A stretch of 64,000 bases of DNA from CAG-791 sp000431495 (GTDB taxonomy: Bacteria > Bacillota > Clostridia > Lachnospirales > Lachnospiraceae): NCBI GenBank assembly GCA_052117605.1, contig JBQKIT010000004.1, one strand, 5' to 3'. The notes beneath the pieces are model-generated. The model saw nothing but the letters and a program-made list of their open reading frames with translations, made no database searches and had not been told where the DNA came from. The position numbers and the translations under genes are program-made. This document shows positions 52,712 to 62,051 of the stretch, in pieces (positions within the stretch are counted from its first letter, which is position 1; every line of letters begins with the position of its first letter).

Positions 52712-53622
52712 TGAATATTACAGAAGACATCCATGAGCTGGTGGGACGTACACCGCTCATTCATCTGACACATCTGGGGCTCCCGGAGGGAGCACAGATT
52801 TATGCAAAGGCCGAGCTTCTGAATCCGGGAGGCTCCATCAAAGACCGTCTGGGAGAGCATATCATCCGGAAGGCGGAAGCGGACGGAAGACTTGCAAAGG
52901 GCGGAACGATCCTTGAGATCACGGCGGGCAATACCGGCATCGGTCTTGCCTTTGCCGCCCTGAACCGCGGATACCGACTGATACTGATTGTGCCCTGCTG
53001 CTACTCAAAGGAGAAGCAGATTGTCATGCGGGCGCTTGGTGCTGAGGTTGTGACGGTCCCTGCGGAAGACGGACTTCCCGGAGCAAGAAAAATGGCGGAG
53101 AAGCTGCAGCGGGAAATCTCTGGCTCGTATTTTGTGGATCAGTTTGATAATCCGGACAATCCGGAGACGTATTATGAGACACTCGGACCGGAGATCTACG
53201 ACCAGCTTGACGGGAAGATTGACTGGTTTGTGACGGGGGCCGGCTCCGGCGGAACCTTTTCCGGAACAGCGAAGTATCTGAAGGAGAAGAATCCCGGCAT
53301 TCGAACCGTATTGGCGGATCCGAAGGGCTCCATTATCGGCGGAGGAGAGCCGGGGCATTTCCGGATCGAAGGAATCGGCAATAATTTTGTCGCGGAGACG
53401 ATGGATCTGTCTCTGGTGGATCAGGTGGAGAAGATTGACGACGAAGCCGCATTTGCGGCATGCCGGGATCTGGCGGCAAAGGAAGGTATTTTTGCCGGCT
53501 CCTCGAGCGGCGCAGGTCTTGCGGGCGCACGGCAGCTCATTGAAAAGGGAGCCCGCGGCAATTTTGTCATTATCATTCCTGACCGCGCGGAGCGGTATTT
53601 TTCAGAAGGCCTGTTTCAGTAA
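52711..53622 (+). CDS. cysK: Cysteine synthase (O-acetylserine sulfhydrylase) type PLP enzyme
   Basis: The product is 303 residues. The PLP lysine is in PGGSIKDRLGEH, the phosphate loop is TGAGSGGTFSGTA, and EITAGNTGIGLAFAAL binds the substrate carboxylate. It makes cysteine from O-acetylserine and sulfide. Related enzymes include cystathionine beta-synthase, but the short length fits CysK. Translation is coupled to the binding-protein gene. A serine acetyltransferase gene is not nearby. Confidence 0.88.
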   Translation: MNITEDIHELVGRTPLIHLTHLGLPEGAQIYAKAELLNPGGSIKDRLGEHIIRKAEADGRLAKGGTILEITAGNTGIGLAFAALNRGYRLILIVPCCYSKEKQIVMRALGAEVVTVPAEDGLPGARKMAEKLQREISGSYFVDQFDNPDNPETYYETLGPEIYDQLDGKIDWFVTGAGSGGTFSGTAKYLKEKNPGIRTVLADPKGSIIGGGEPGHFRIEGIGNNFVAETMDLSLVDQVEKIDDEAAFAACRDLAAKEGIFAGSSSGAGLAGARQLIEKGARGNFVIIIPDRAERYFSEGLFQ

Positions 53623-53694
53623 GGCCTGGCAGATCCGCTGACAAGTTCGCGGAGAATTTCCGGAAGAGTGAAAGAGCGGAAGAAGAGGAAGAAG

Positions 53695-54201
53695 ATGTCC
53701 AGAATACAGAAAATCAATCCGGAGACTGCTCCGGAAGAGGTACAGAAGACAATCCAGGAGCATCTTGCAAAGGGATATCGCCTGACCAACGAGAAGCTGA
53801 CGCTTCTGCACAGCGTGCCCTGCTTTCAGGCAATTGAAGCGGGCTCCTATGCGGTGGATGAGGAGCTGGCTGCGATTGTCGGCAAGCGGGCGGCAGATAT
53901 TTATGAGTACGCGATTTCTGCGGCCAATGACTGCATCGTCTGCACGACATATTTTAAGAAGCTTCTGGATTCGGAGGGAATTGATATTCACAATTTCGAA
54001 TTCACGAAGGACGAGGAGCTTCTGGTGGAATTTGCCCGGGCGCTGGCGAATGATCCGCGGCATATTCCGGCGGATTTGAAGGACCGGATGCAGGCACGCT
54101 ATAATGACCGTGAATTCGTGGTCATCACGTCCATGGGAATCATGATGCTCGCGAACAATTACTTCAATGACATCATGGAGGTGGAGCCGGAGCGCCTGTG
54201 A
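53695..54201 (+). CDS. Carboxymuconolactone decarboxylase/AhpD-like protein
   Basis: The product is 168 residues, all helical. The CMD/AhpD redox motif appears as NDCIVCTTYF (CxxC), with the preceding EYAISAANDC typical of the family. It may reduce peroxides or disulfides by thiol chemistry. Start at 53695 is supported by AGAGGAAG. Placement after cysK suggests oxidative or sulfur-stress use, by inference. Confidence 0.8.
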   Translation: MSRIQKINPETAPEEVQKTIQEHLAKGYRLTNEKLTLLHSVPCFQAIEAGSYAVDEELAAIVGKRAADIYEYAISAANDCIVCTTYFKKLLDSEGIDIHNFEFTKDEELLVEFARALANDPRHIPADLKDRMQARYNDREFVVITSMGIMMLANNYFNDIMEVEPERL

Positions 54202-54273
54202 CAGGCACTGGCCCGGCCCACGCCCTGCTCTGTTTATAAAAACTTTCTGATTTCACAGCCTCACTCCAGTGGA

Positions 54274-54313
54274 ATGACATGATCTGTTCCATTATAATAA
54301 AAAGACATGTCAT
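54274..54313. promoter_or_regulatory. Inverted repeat over the promoter of the ABC exporter operon
   Basis: ATGACATG (54274-54281) and CATGTCAT (54306-54313) flank a TATAAT-like -10 (54293). The arms are 24 bp apart. A repressor site is likely; which protein binds is unknown. No clear -35 was found. Confidence 0.5.
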
Positions 54314-54337
54314 TTTTACAGGAAGTGAGGTTTTTAC

Positions 54338-56146
54338 ATGCACATCGTTCAAGTCCTTTCCGGCCAGATCCGGCAATATAAAAGATCTGCGATTCTGACA
54401 CCGGTCTTTACACTTCTGGAAGTTCTGATGGAAATTCTGATTCCGTTTGTGACAGCATCTCTGATTGACCAGGGAATTCAGGCGGGCAACATGGAGCAGA
54501 TCCTTCATTACGGTCTGATCATGCTGATCATGGCATTTGCCAGTCTTTTGTTTGGTATCCTGGGAGGTGTGTTTGCTTCGGATGCTTCGACCGGCTTTGC
54601 GGCGAATCTTCGTGATTCCATGTACGCAAATATCCAGACATTTTCTTTCTCCAATATTGATAAGTATTCGACGGCGGGACTTGTCACCCGGATGACGACG
54701 GACGTCACAAATCTGCAGAATGCGTTTATGATGATTATCCGCATTGCGGTTCGTGCGCCGCTTATGATGATCATTGCACTGGTAATGTGCATCGTGATCA
54801 GTCCGAAGATCAGTCTGATTTTCCTTGGGGCACTGGTGATTCTCGGAGCATTTCTCGTGGTTGTCATCGGAAGGGCTTCGGAGGCATTTCGGGCCACCTT
54901 CCGCAAATATGACGACCTGAATGCGAGTGTGCAGGAGAATGTCTCTGCCATTCGCGTCGTCAAGGCATTTGTCCGTGAGGATTATGAGAAAACGAAATTC
55001 AACAAGGCGGTAGAGGAGCTGTACAGGCTGTTCGTCCGCGCAGAGAAGCTGGTGGTTATGAACATGCCGGTGATGACCCTGATTGTGGATGCATGCATCA
55101 TCGGAGTCTCGTGGCTTGGCGCGCATCAGATCGTTGGCGGCTCGATGACAACCGGCGAGCTGACCTCTCTGTTCAGCTACATCATGATGGTTCTGTTCAG
55201 TCTGATGATGATATCGATGATCTTTGTCATGCTGACCATGTCGGCAGCCAGTGCGCAGCGAATCTGTGAGGTCCTTGAGGAGAAGCCCGACATCTGCAAT
55301 CCGGAGAACCCGGTGATGGAGATGAAGGACGGCAGCATTGATTTTGAAGATGTGGATTTCGCCTATAAGAGGCGGGATGTTTCCTATGATAAGAACGGGT
55401 GTGAGGTGGTCACCATTCATGATGTGACGAAGGAGCGCGATGAGCGGACCCTGCATCATATTAATCTCCACATTCATTCCGGAGAAACCATCGGCATCAT
55501 CGGAGGCACCGGCTCCGGAAAGTCTTCTCTGGTGAATCTGATTTCCCGTCTGTATGATGTGACGCACGGAACCGTTAAGGTCGGCGGTGTGGACGTGAGA
55601 GATTATGATCTGGAAACTCTTCGAGATCATGTATCTGTCGTTCTGCAGAGCAACAATCTGTTTTCCGGAACCATCATGGACAACCTGAAATGGGGAAATC
55701 CGGATGCAACACTGGAGGACTGTAAGGAGGCCTGTGCGCTTGCCTGCGCCGACGAGTTTATTGACCGGATGCCGGAAGGCTACGATACGAAGATCACCCA
55801 GGGAGGAACCAACGTTTCCGGCGGACAGAAGCAGCGCCTCTGCATTGCGAGAGCTCTGATGAAGAAACCGGAGATCCTGATTCTGGATGATTCCACCAGT
55901 GCCTGTGACACGGCGACGGACCGAAAGATCCGTGATGCCTTTGCAACAAAGATTCCGGGCACGACGAAGCTGATCATTGCACAGAGAATCTCTTCCGTAC
56001 AGGATGCAGACCGCATCATTGTGCTGGACAACGGAACGATCAATGGCTTTGATACGCATGAGAATCTTGTAAAGAGCAACCGGATTTATCGTGAAATCTA
56101 CGAGTCGCAGACACAGGGCGGCGGTGATTTCGACGAGCCGCAGTGA
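54338..56146 (+). CDS. ABC exporter subunit A (heterodimer, degenerate site)
   Basis: The product is 602 residues: six membrane spans then an ATPase domain. Walker A is GGTGSGKSS, the signature is NVSGGQKQR, but the residue after Walker B is Asp (LILDDSTSACD), not the catalytic Glu. This is the non-hydrolytic half typical of heterodimeric exporters such as BmrC/D or LmrC/D. Cargo could be drug, lipid or peptide. The next gene is the partner. Confidence 0.92.
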   Translation: MHIVQVLSGQIRQYKRSAILTPVFTLLEVLMEILIPFVTASLIDQGIQAGNMEQILHYGLIMLIMAFASLLFGILGGVFASDASTGFAANLRDSMYANIQTFSFSNIDKYSTAGLVTRMTTDVTNLQNAFMMIIRIAVRAPLMMIIALVMCIVISPKISLIFLGALVILGAFLVVVIGRASEAFRATFRKYDDLNASVQENVSAIRVVKAFVREDYEKTKFNKAVEELYRLFVRAEKLVVMNMPVMTLIVDACIIGVSWLGAHQIVGGSMTTGELTSLFSYIMMVLFSLMMISMIFVMLTMSAASAQRICEVLEEKPDICNPENPVMEMKDGSIDFEDVDFAYKRRDVSYDKNGCEVVTIHDVTKERDERTLHHINLHIHSGETIGIIGGTGSGKSSLVNLISRLYDVTHGTVKVGGVDVRDYDLETLRDHVSVVLQSNNLFSGTIMDNLKWGNPDATLEDCKEACALACADEFIDRMPEGYDTKITQGGTNVSGGQKQRLCIARALMKKPEILILDDSTSACDTATDRKIRDAFATKIPGTTKLIIAQRISSVQDADRIIVLDNGTINGFDTHENLVKSNRIYREIYESQTQGGGDFDEPQ

Positions 56147-56165
56147 AAGAAAGGGGAGGGAAACA

Positions 56166-58070
56166 ATGCCTGGAATGAGAAATAATAGGAAACCCCGTTC
56201 GAAGGTGGAGAATCCGAAGCAATTATTTGTCCGGCTGATGAAGCTGGTTCTGAAGAATTATCTGGTTCCGTTTCTGCTGGTCATTGTCTGCATTCTGATC
56301 GCAGCCTGGGCAACGCTTCAGGGAACGCTGTTCCAGAAGACTCTGATCGACGGATATATTCTGCCGATGCTGGCAGCAAAGAGCAACGATTTTGCCCCGC
56401 TTGCGGCAGCGCTCGGGAAGCTGGCGGTTATTTATCTGATTGGTGTCGCAGCTTCCTATGCCTATCAGAGAATCATGATTACGATCTCGCAGGGAACGCT
56501 CCGTGATCTTCGAAAGGAGCTGTTCGCGCACATGGAGTCGCTGCCGATCCGGTATTTTGACCAGAATGCGCACGGCGACATCATGTCCGTCTATACGAAT
56601 GACATCGATACGCTCCGGCAGCTGATCAGCCAGAGCATTCCGCAGACCATCAATTCCATGGTGACGCTTGTCATCACCTTTGTTTCCATGATCGCGCTGT
56701 CCTGGCCGCTGACCATCATCAGTGTATTCATGGTGCTGGTGACCATGTTCGTTTCCGGAAAGCTGGCGGGAAAATCCGGAAGCTTCTTTGTGCAGCAGCA
56801 AAAGGACCTCGGAAAAGAAAACGGCTATATTGAGGAAATGATGAACGGCCAGAAGGTCGTCAAGGTGTTCTGTCATGAGGAAAAGGCGGTTGAGGATTTC
56901 CGGGAGCTGAACGGGCAGCTGAGAAACAGCGCCAATCTGGCAAACCGTTATGCCTCCATCATGATGCCGGTCAACGGGAACCTCGGGAACATCAGCTATG
57001 TTCTCTGTGCCGTGGTCGGAGCGGCGCTTGCACTTGCGAATTTCGGCTCCACGACGCTGGGTACGCTGGTTTCGTATCTGACGCTGAACAAGAACTTCTC
57101 CATGCCGATCACGCAGATCGCGCAGCAGATGAATTCCATTATCGCAGCTCTCGCAGGCGCGGAGCGTGTGTTCCGGATGATGGATGAGGTGCCGGAGAAG
57201 GACGAGGGATACGTCGAGCTGGTTCGCGCCAGAGAGGACGAGAACGGAAACCTTACGGAGACGAAGGAGAGGACCGGAATCTGGGCGTGGAAGCATTATC
57301 ATAAGGCCGACAATACGACCACCTACGTGCGCCAGCGCGGCAGGATCACGATGGAAAATGTGGATTTTGGCTACGATCCCGAAAAGCTCGTGCTGCATGA
57401 CATTAATCTGTTTGCAGAACCCGGGCAGAAGATTGCCTTTGTTGGTTCCACCGGTGCAGGAAAGACGACCATCACAAATCTGATCAACCGTTTCTATGAC
57501 ATTCAGGACGGCAAAATCCGTTACGATGAGATCAACATCGACAAGATCCGGAAGGCAGATCTTCGGCATTCCCTTGGCATGGTTCTGCAGGATACGCATC
57601 TGTTTACAGGAACGGTAATGGAGAACATCCGCTACGGACGCCTGGACGCTACGGATGAGCAGTGCATGGAGGCTGCAAGGCTTGCCAACGCGGATGGCTT
57701 CATCCGGAGACTTCCCAACGGTTATGACACGATGCTGCGGAACGACGGTGCCAATCTGTCGCAGGGGCAGCGTCAGCTTCTTGCGATTGCACGTGCCGCA
57801 GTAGCAGATCCTCCGGCCCTGATTCTGGATGAAGCGACGTCCTCGATCGATACCAGAACGGAGAGCCTTGTGCAGAAGGGCATGGACGCTCTGATGAAGG
57901 GAAGAACCACCTTTGTCATTGCACACCGGCTTTCCACGGTCCGCAACAGTGACTGCATCATGGTATTGGAGCAGGGGCGGATCATTGAGCGCGGAACGCA
58001 TGAGCAGCTGATTGCGGAAAAGGGAAAATACTATCAGCTGTACACAGGAAATAAGATTGCAGAAGCCTGA
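56166..58070 (+). CDS. ABC exporter subunit B (catalytic half)
   Basis: The product is 634 residues: an N-terminal polar extension (about 1-25), six spans and an ATPase domain with Walker A GSTGAGKTT, signature NLSQGQRQL and a canonical Walker B LILDEATSSID. The signature has LSQGQ rather than LSGGQ, common in these partners. GGGGAGGG precedes the ATG at 56166. It lies 19 bp after subunit A. Confidence 0.93.
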   Translation: MPGMRNNRKPRSKVENPKQLFVRLMKLVLKNYLVPFLLVIVCILIAAWATLQGTLFQKTLIDGYILPMLAAKSNDFAPLAAALGKLAVIYLIGVAASYAYQRIMITISQGTLRDLRKELFAHMESLPIRYFDQNAHGDIMSVYTNDIDTLRQLISQSIPQTINSMVTLVITFVSMIALSWPLTIISVFMVLVTMFVSGKLAGKSGSFFVQQQKDLGKENGYIEEMMNGQKVVKVFCHEEKAVEDFRELNGQLRNSANLANRYASIMMPVNGNLGNISYVLCAVVGAALALANFGSTTLGTLVSYLTLNKNFSMPITQIAQQMNSIIAALAGAERVFRMMDEVPEKDEGYVELVRAREDENGNLTETKERTGIWAWKHYHKADNTTTYVRQRGRITMENVDFGYDPEKLVLHDINLFAEPGQKIAFVGSTGAGKTTITNLINRFYDIQDGKIRYDEINIDKIRKADLRHSLGMVLQDTHLFTGTVMENIRYGRLDATDEQCMEAARLANADGFIRRLPNGYDTMLRNDGANLSQGQRQLLAIARAAVADPPALILDEATSSIDTRTESLVQKGMDALMKGRTTFVIAHRLSTVRNSDCIMVLEQGRIIERGTHEQLIAEKGKYYQLYTGNKIAEA

Positions 58071-58088
58071 AAAGGGGGAGCTTTGCGG

Positions 58089-60338
58089 ATGAATATCAGT
58101 GCTCGAATTACAGAAGAAATGGCGGCAATGCCAAACCTGGACGGCAGCAAGGTCCGCCTGGGACAGGTGGAGGCCGCCACCAGGCTGATTGATGAGGGAA
58201 ACACCATTCCATTCATTGCCCGTTACCGGAAGGAAGCAACAGGATCTTTGAATGATGAGCAGCTCCGGTTCCTCGGAGAGCGTCTGACCGCTCTTCGGAA
58301 TCTGGAGGATAAGAAGCAGCAGGTGCTGTCAGCCATCGAGGAGCAGGGAAAGCTTACCAAGGAGCTTCGTCAGAGGATTGAAGCTGCCATGACGCAGGTT
58401 GCCGTGGAGGATCTGTACCGTCCCTACAAGCAGAAGCGGAAAACACGTGCCGGGATTGCCAGAGAAAAGGGACTGGAGCCCTTTGCGGACTGGATTTTGT
58501 CCGGGAAGGCAGACAAAGAATTGTTGACCGAAGCAGTCAAATACGTGACAAAGCCTGAAATGATGCAGGATCCGGAGGTTCCGGAAGAGAAGAAGGTGGA
58601 TTCTGCGCAGACTGCGCTGCAGGGTGCACAGGACATCATTGCGGAACAGATTTCGGACGATGCGGACCTTCGGACCTGGATTCGTGAGAAGACCTGGAGA
58701 GACGGAACGCTTGCGACAGCGGAGAAGAAGGAGGCAAAAAGCAGTGCGGCGGCACACGGAACGAAGGAGGACCGGCGCAGTGTTTACGAGATGTATTTCG
58801 AATTTGAAGAAAAGATTTCGAAGCTCCCGGGACATCGTGTTCTTGCCATTAACCGCGGCGAGAAGGAAAACTATCTTACTGTGAAGCTGAATGCTCCGGA
58901 GGAGGAGATCCTCAAACACATCGGCGGGTGGTTTGCCGGAAAGAACCGGTACACGGCGGATGTTCTGGAGCTGACTGCAAAAGACGCTTATGAGAGACTG
59001 ATTGCTCCGGCGATTCTTCGTGAAATCCGGGGAAGGCTGACGGAGGAAGCAGAGGACGGTGCTATTCAGGTCTTCCGGAAGAATCTGGAACAGCTTCTGA
59101 TGCAGCCGCCCATCAACGGTCAAACGGTCCTTGGATGGGATCCGGCGTTCCGTACAGGCTGCAAGATTTCCGTGGTGGATCCGACCGGAAAGGTTCTGGA
59201 TACAACGGTCGTTTATCCGACTGCTCCGCAGAATAAAGTGGCGGAAGCGAAGGTTGTAATCAGGAAACTGATTGAGAAGGACAATGTGTCGCTCATCAGC
59301 CTTGGAAACGGTACGGCGAGCCGTGAGTCCGAGCAGGTTATTGTGGAGCTCATCAAAGAGCTTCAGCGGGAGAATCCGAAGAGAAAGCCTCTGCAGTATA
59401 TTATCGTGAATGAGGCGGGGGCTTCCGTATACAGTGCCAGCAAGCTGGCCACGGAGGAATTTCCGAATTTTGACGTCGGACAAAGATCGGCAACCTCGAT
59501 GGCAAGACGTCTGCAGGATCCGCTGGCGGAGCTTGTCAAAATTGATCCGAAGGCTGTCGGCGTCGGGCAGTATCAGCATGACATGAATCAGAAGAAGCTG
59601 GATGAAGCCCTGGGCGGTGTTGTGGAGGACTGCGTCAATCATGTCGGCGTGGATCTGAATACGGCGTCGTTTTCCCTGCTGTCGTATGTTTCCGGTATTT
59701 CCGGAGCACTGGCAAAGAACATCGTGGCATACCGGGAAGCGAACGGCCGTTTCCAGAGCAGACGTGAGCTGTTAAAGGTGGCCAAGCTTGGTCCCAAGGC
59801 CTTTGAGCAGTGCGCAGGCTTTCTTCGCATCCGGGACGGCAAGGAGCCGCTGGATGCTACTGCGGTGCATCCGGAGGATTATGCTGCGGTGGAGCAGCTG
59901 CTGAAAAGTCTGAAGCTGGAGGACAATATGGAAGGCTTCCGCGAGGTGAAGAAGCACGTGCCGAAAGCGGAAGTGAAAAAGCGTGCGGCTGAACTTGGAA
60001 TCGGTGAGATTACGCTGACGGATATTCTGAATGAGCTGGAGAAGCCTGCGAGAGATCCAAGAGAAGAGATGCCGGGACCGATCCTTCGCTCCGATGTCCT
60101 CTCCCTGGAGGATCTGAAGCCCGGGATGAAGCTGAAGGGAACGGTCCGCAACATCGTAGATTTCGGTGCATTTGTGGATATCGGTGTCCATCAGGACGGA
60201 CTTGTGCACATCTCCCGGATGACCAAACGCTTTATCAAGCATCCGCTGGAAGCTGTTCATGTCGGAGATGTTGTGGATGTCACCGTGCTCTCTGTGGATG
60301 TTGGAAAGAAGAGAATCGCACTGTCCATGGTGGAATAA
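58089..60338 (+). CDS. tex: Tex-family RNA-binding protein
   Basis: The product is 749 residues: N-terminal helical Tex domain, a YqgF/RNase-H-like domain, tandem HhH motifs (VDLNTASFSLLSYVSGISGA) and a C-terminal S1 RNA-binding domain (LKPGMKLKGTVRNIVDFGAF). Tex is an accessory transcription/RNA factor. GGGGGAG sets the ATG at 58089; a TTG at 58083 is too close to the ribosome site. Confidence 0.95.
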   Translation: MNISARITEEMAAMPNLDGSKVRLGQVEAATRLIDEGNTIPFIARYRKEATGSLNDEQLRFLGERLTALRNLEDKKQQVLSAIEEQGKLTKELRQRIEAAMTQVAVEDLYRPYKQKRKTRAGIAREKGLEPFADWILSGKADKELLTEAVKYVTKPEMMQDPEVPEEKKVDSAQTALQGAQDIIAEQISDDADLRTWIREKTWRDGTLATAEKKEAKSSAAAHGTKEDRRSVYEMYFEFEEKISKLPGHRVLAINRGEKENYLTVKLNAPEEEILKHIGGWFAGKNRYTADVLELTAKDAYERLIAPAILREIRGRLTEEAEDGAIQVFRKNLEQLLMQPPINGQTVLGWDPAFRTGCKISVVDPTGKVLDTTVVYPTAPQNKVAEAKVVIRKLIEKDNVSLISLGNGTASRESEQVIVELIKELQRENPKRKPLQYIIVNEAGASVYSASKLATEEFPNFDVGQRSATSMARRLQDPLAELVKIDPKAVGVGQYQHDMNQKKLDEALGGVVEDCVNHVGVDLNTASFSLLSYVSGISGALAKNIVAYREANGRFQSRRELLKVAKLGPKAFEQCAGFLRIRDGKEPLDATAVHPEDYAAVEQLLKSLKLEDNMEGFREVKKHVPKAEVKKRAAELGIGEITLTDILNELEKPARDPREEMPGPILRSDVLSLEDLKPGMKLKGTVRNIVDFGAFVDIGVHQDGLVHISRMTKRFIKHPLEAVHVGDVVDVTVLSVDVGKKRIALSMVE

Positions 60339-60395
60339 AAGTGGGATTTCATGACAGATGCCAACTGAAATCGGGAAAGCAATTCTCTGACAAGC

Positions 60396-60445
60396 GTATC
60401 AGAGTGTCACGCCATCCTTGGTATCAGAGTGTCACGCCATCCTTG
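60396..60445 (+). repeat. Perfect 25-bp tandem duplication over the uxaA stop
   Basis: GTATCAGAGTGTCACGCCAT plus CCTTG occurs twice back to back (60396-60420 and 60421-60445). The second copy encodes, on the minus strand, the last codons and stop of uxaA; the first copy is untranslated. Confidence 0.95.
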
Positions 60446-61983
60446 AAGATTGCGATCTCCCGGCAGCCGTGCTGCTCGGAGAGCGTCTCTTCTCCCGATG
60501 CAACAGAAAGCACATAGTCAAGAAGCCGGTCCCCCGCTTCGTCCAGGGTTTCCTTCCCTTCTGCAACGGTTCCCGCGTTGAAATCAATCCAGTTCTTCTT
60601 GTGCATCGCCAGCTGTGAGTTCGTTGCAATCTTCACGGTAGGCGCCGGTGCTCCGAACGGTGTCCCCCGTCCTGTCGTAAACAGAATCAGATGGGCTCCC
60701 GCAGCCGTCAGATCCGTTGCGCTCACAAGGTCATTTCCGGGGCCGGAGAGAAGATTCAGGCCCTTTTTGGTGACAGGCTCTGCGTAGGACAGAACGTCCA
60801 CGATCTGCGCACTTCCTCCTTTCTGCACACAGCCGCAGGACTTGTCCTCCAGCGTTGTGATGCCTCCCTTCTTGTTTCCGGGAGACGGATTCTCATAGAC
60901 AACCTGTCCGTGATCCGTGAAATACTTCTTAAAGGCATTCACCATGTCGACCGCCTTGCCGTAGACGGCTTTATTCTCACAACGGGAGAACAGGATGTTC
61001 TCTGCACCGAACATCTCCGGAACCTCGGTCAGAACCGTGGAGCCGCCAAGTGCGATCAGACGGTCGGAGAAACGGCCGACCGCAGGATTTGCCGTGATTC
61101 CGGAGAGACCGTCCGACCCTCCGCACTTCATGCCGACCACCAGCTCGCTGGCAGGAAGCTCTTCCCGGCGGAAATGTGATGCATACTCTGCAAGCTCCCG
61201 AAGAAGCTGCGCTCCCTTTACGGCTTCGTCCTCTTCATCCTGGCAGACCAGGAACTTCACGCGGTCCGGATCATAGCTTCCGAGAACCTCGCGGAACATC
61301 TCCGGCTGAAGATTCTCACAGCCAAGAGACAGCACCAGCACACCTCCTGCGTTCGGATGCCGGACAAGAGCTGCCAGAAGCTTTGCCGTGGTCGCAAGAT
61401 CCTCTCCCATCTGGGAGCAGCCGTAGGGGTGCTGGAAATAGTAGAGGCCGTCCACGGAGGTCCCTGCAATCAGCTTTTGATTTTCCTCCGCAAGCTCCTT
61501 TGCAATCCCGTTGACACAGCCGACAAGAGGCACGATCCAGAGCTCGTTCCGGATTCCGATCCTTCCGTCTGCTCTCCGGTACCCGCGGAAAGTCTTTTCT
61601 GCGACTTCGGGAAGCTCATAAACCTTATGATCATAGTGATACTCGGTATTCTCCGACAGCTCCGTCTCTGCATTGTGTGTATGAACCCAGCTTCCTGCAG
61701 GAATGTCTGTGCGGGCACGGGCAATGACACAGCCGTACTTGATGACGGGCTGCCCTGCCGCGATATCCGTCAGTGCAATCTTGTGCCCCCGCGCAACATC
61801 CTCGCGAAGAAGAATGCCCGGAGAGGACACTGCTGACGGGGCGGGTTCGGATGTTCCTTCCACCGAAGCTGCTTTCTGAATTCCGGCAGGGGTTTGGGCT
61901 GTGACAGAAATCAGGTCGCCTTTTTTCAGATCCTCCAGTGCGACCGCGACATTATCAAGTGGATGAATATGGATATATTTCAT
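60424..61983 (-). CDS. uxaA: Altronate dehydratase
   Basis: The product is 519 residues. The N-terminal SAF-like domain (1-100, IHIHPLDNVAVALEDLKKGD) is fused to the catalytic domain with PYGCSQMGEDL, KCGGSDGLSGITANPAVGRF and CGCVQKGG (probable metal or Fe-S contacts). It dehydrates D-altronate to 2-keto-3-deoxygluconate in hexuronate breakdown. AAGGAAGGAAA precedes the ATG. It is downstream of uxaB on the same strand, separated by a 52-bp repeat array. Confidence 0.93.
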   Translation of the reverse strand: MKYIHIHPLDNVAVALEDLKKGDLISVTAQTPAGIQKAASVEGTSEPAPSAVSSPGILLREDVARGHKIALTDIAAGQPVIKYGCVIARARTDIPAGSWVHTHNAETELSENTEYHYDHKVYELPEVAEKTFRGYRRADGRIGIRNELWIVPLVGCVNGIAKELAEENQKLIAGTSVDGLYYFQHPYGCSQMGEDLATTAKLLAALVRHPNAGGVLVLSLGCENLQPEMFREVLGSYDPDRVKFLVCQDEEDEAVKGAQLLRELAEYASHFRREELPASELVVGMKCGGSDGLSGITANPAVGRFSDRLIALGGSTVLTEVPEMFGAENILFSRCENKAVYGKAVDMVNAFKKYFTDHGQVVYENPSPGNKKGGITTLEDKSCGCVQKGGSAQIVDVLSYAEPVTKKGLNLLSGPGNDLVSATDLTAAGAHLILFTTGRGTPFGAPAPTVKIATNSQLAMHKKNWIDFNAGTVAEGKETLDEAGDRLLDYVLSVASGEETLSEQHGCREIAIFKDGVTL

Positions 61984-62051
61984 TATGTTTCCTTCCTTTA
62001 TGAGAATGAGAGGCTTCCGGAGCTTTATGAGATAACTTTTTTATCATGGAA

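Noticed and set aside
54173..58001. Two antisense frames of about 600 codons over the ABC exporter genes
   Set aside because: Shadows of the sense coding bias.
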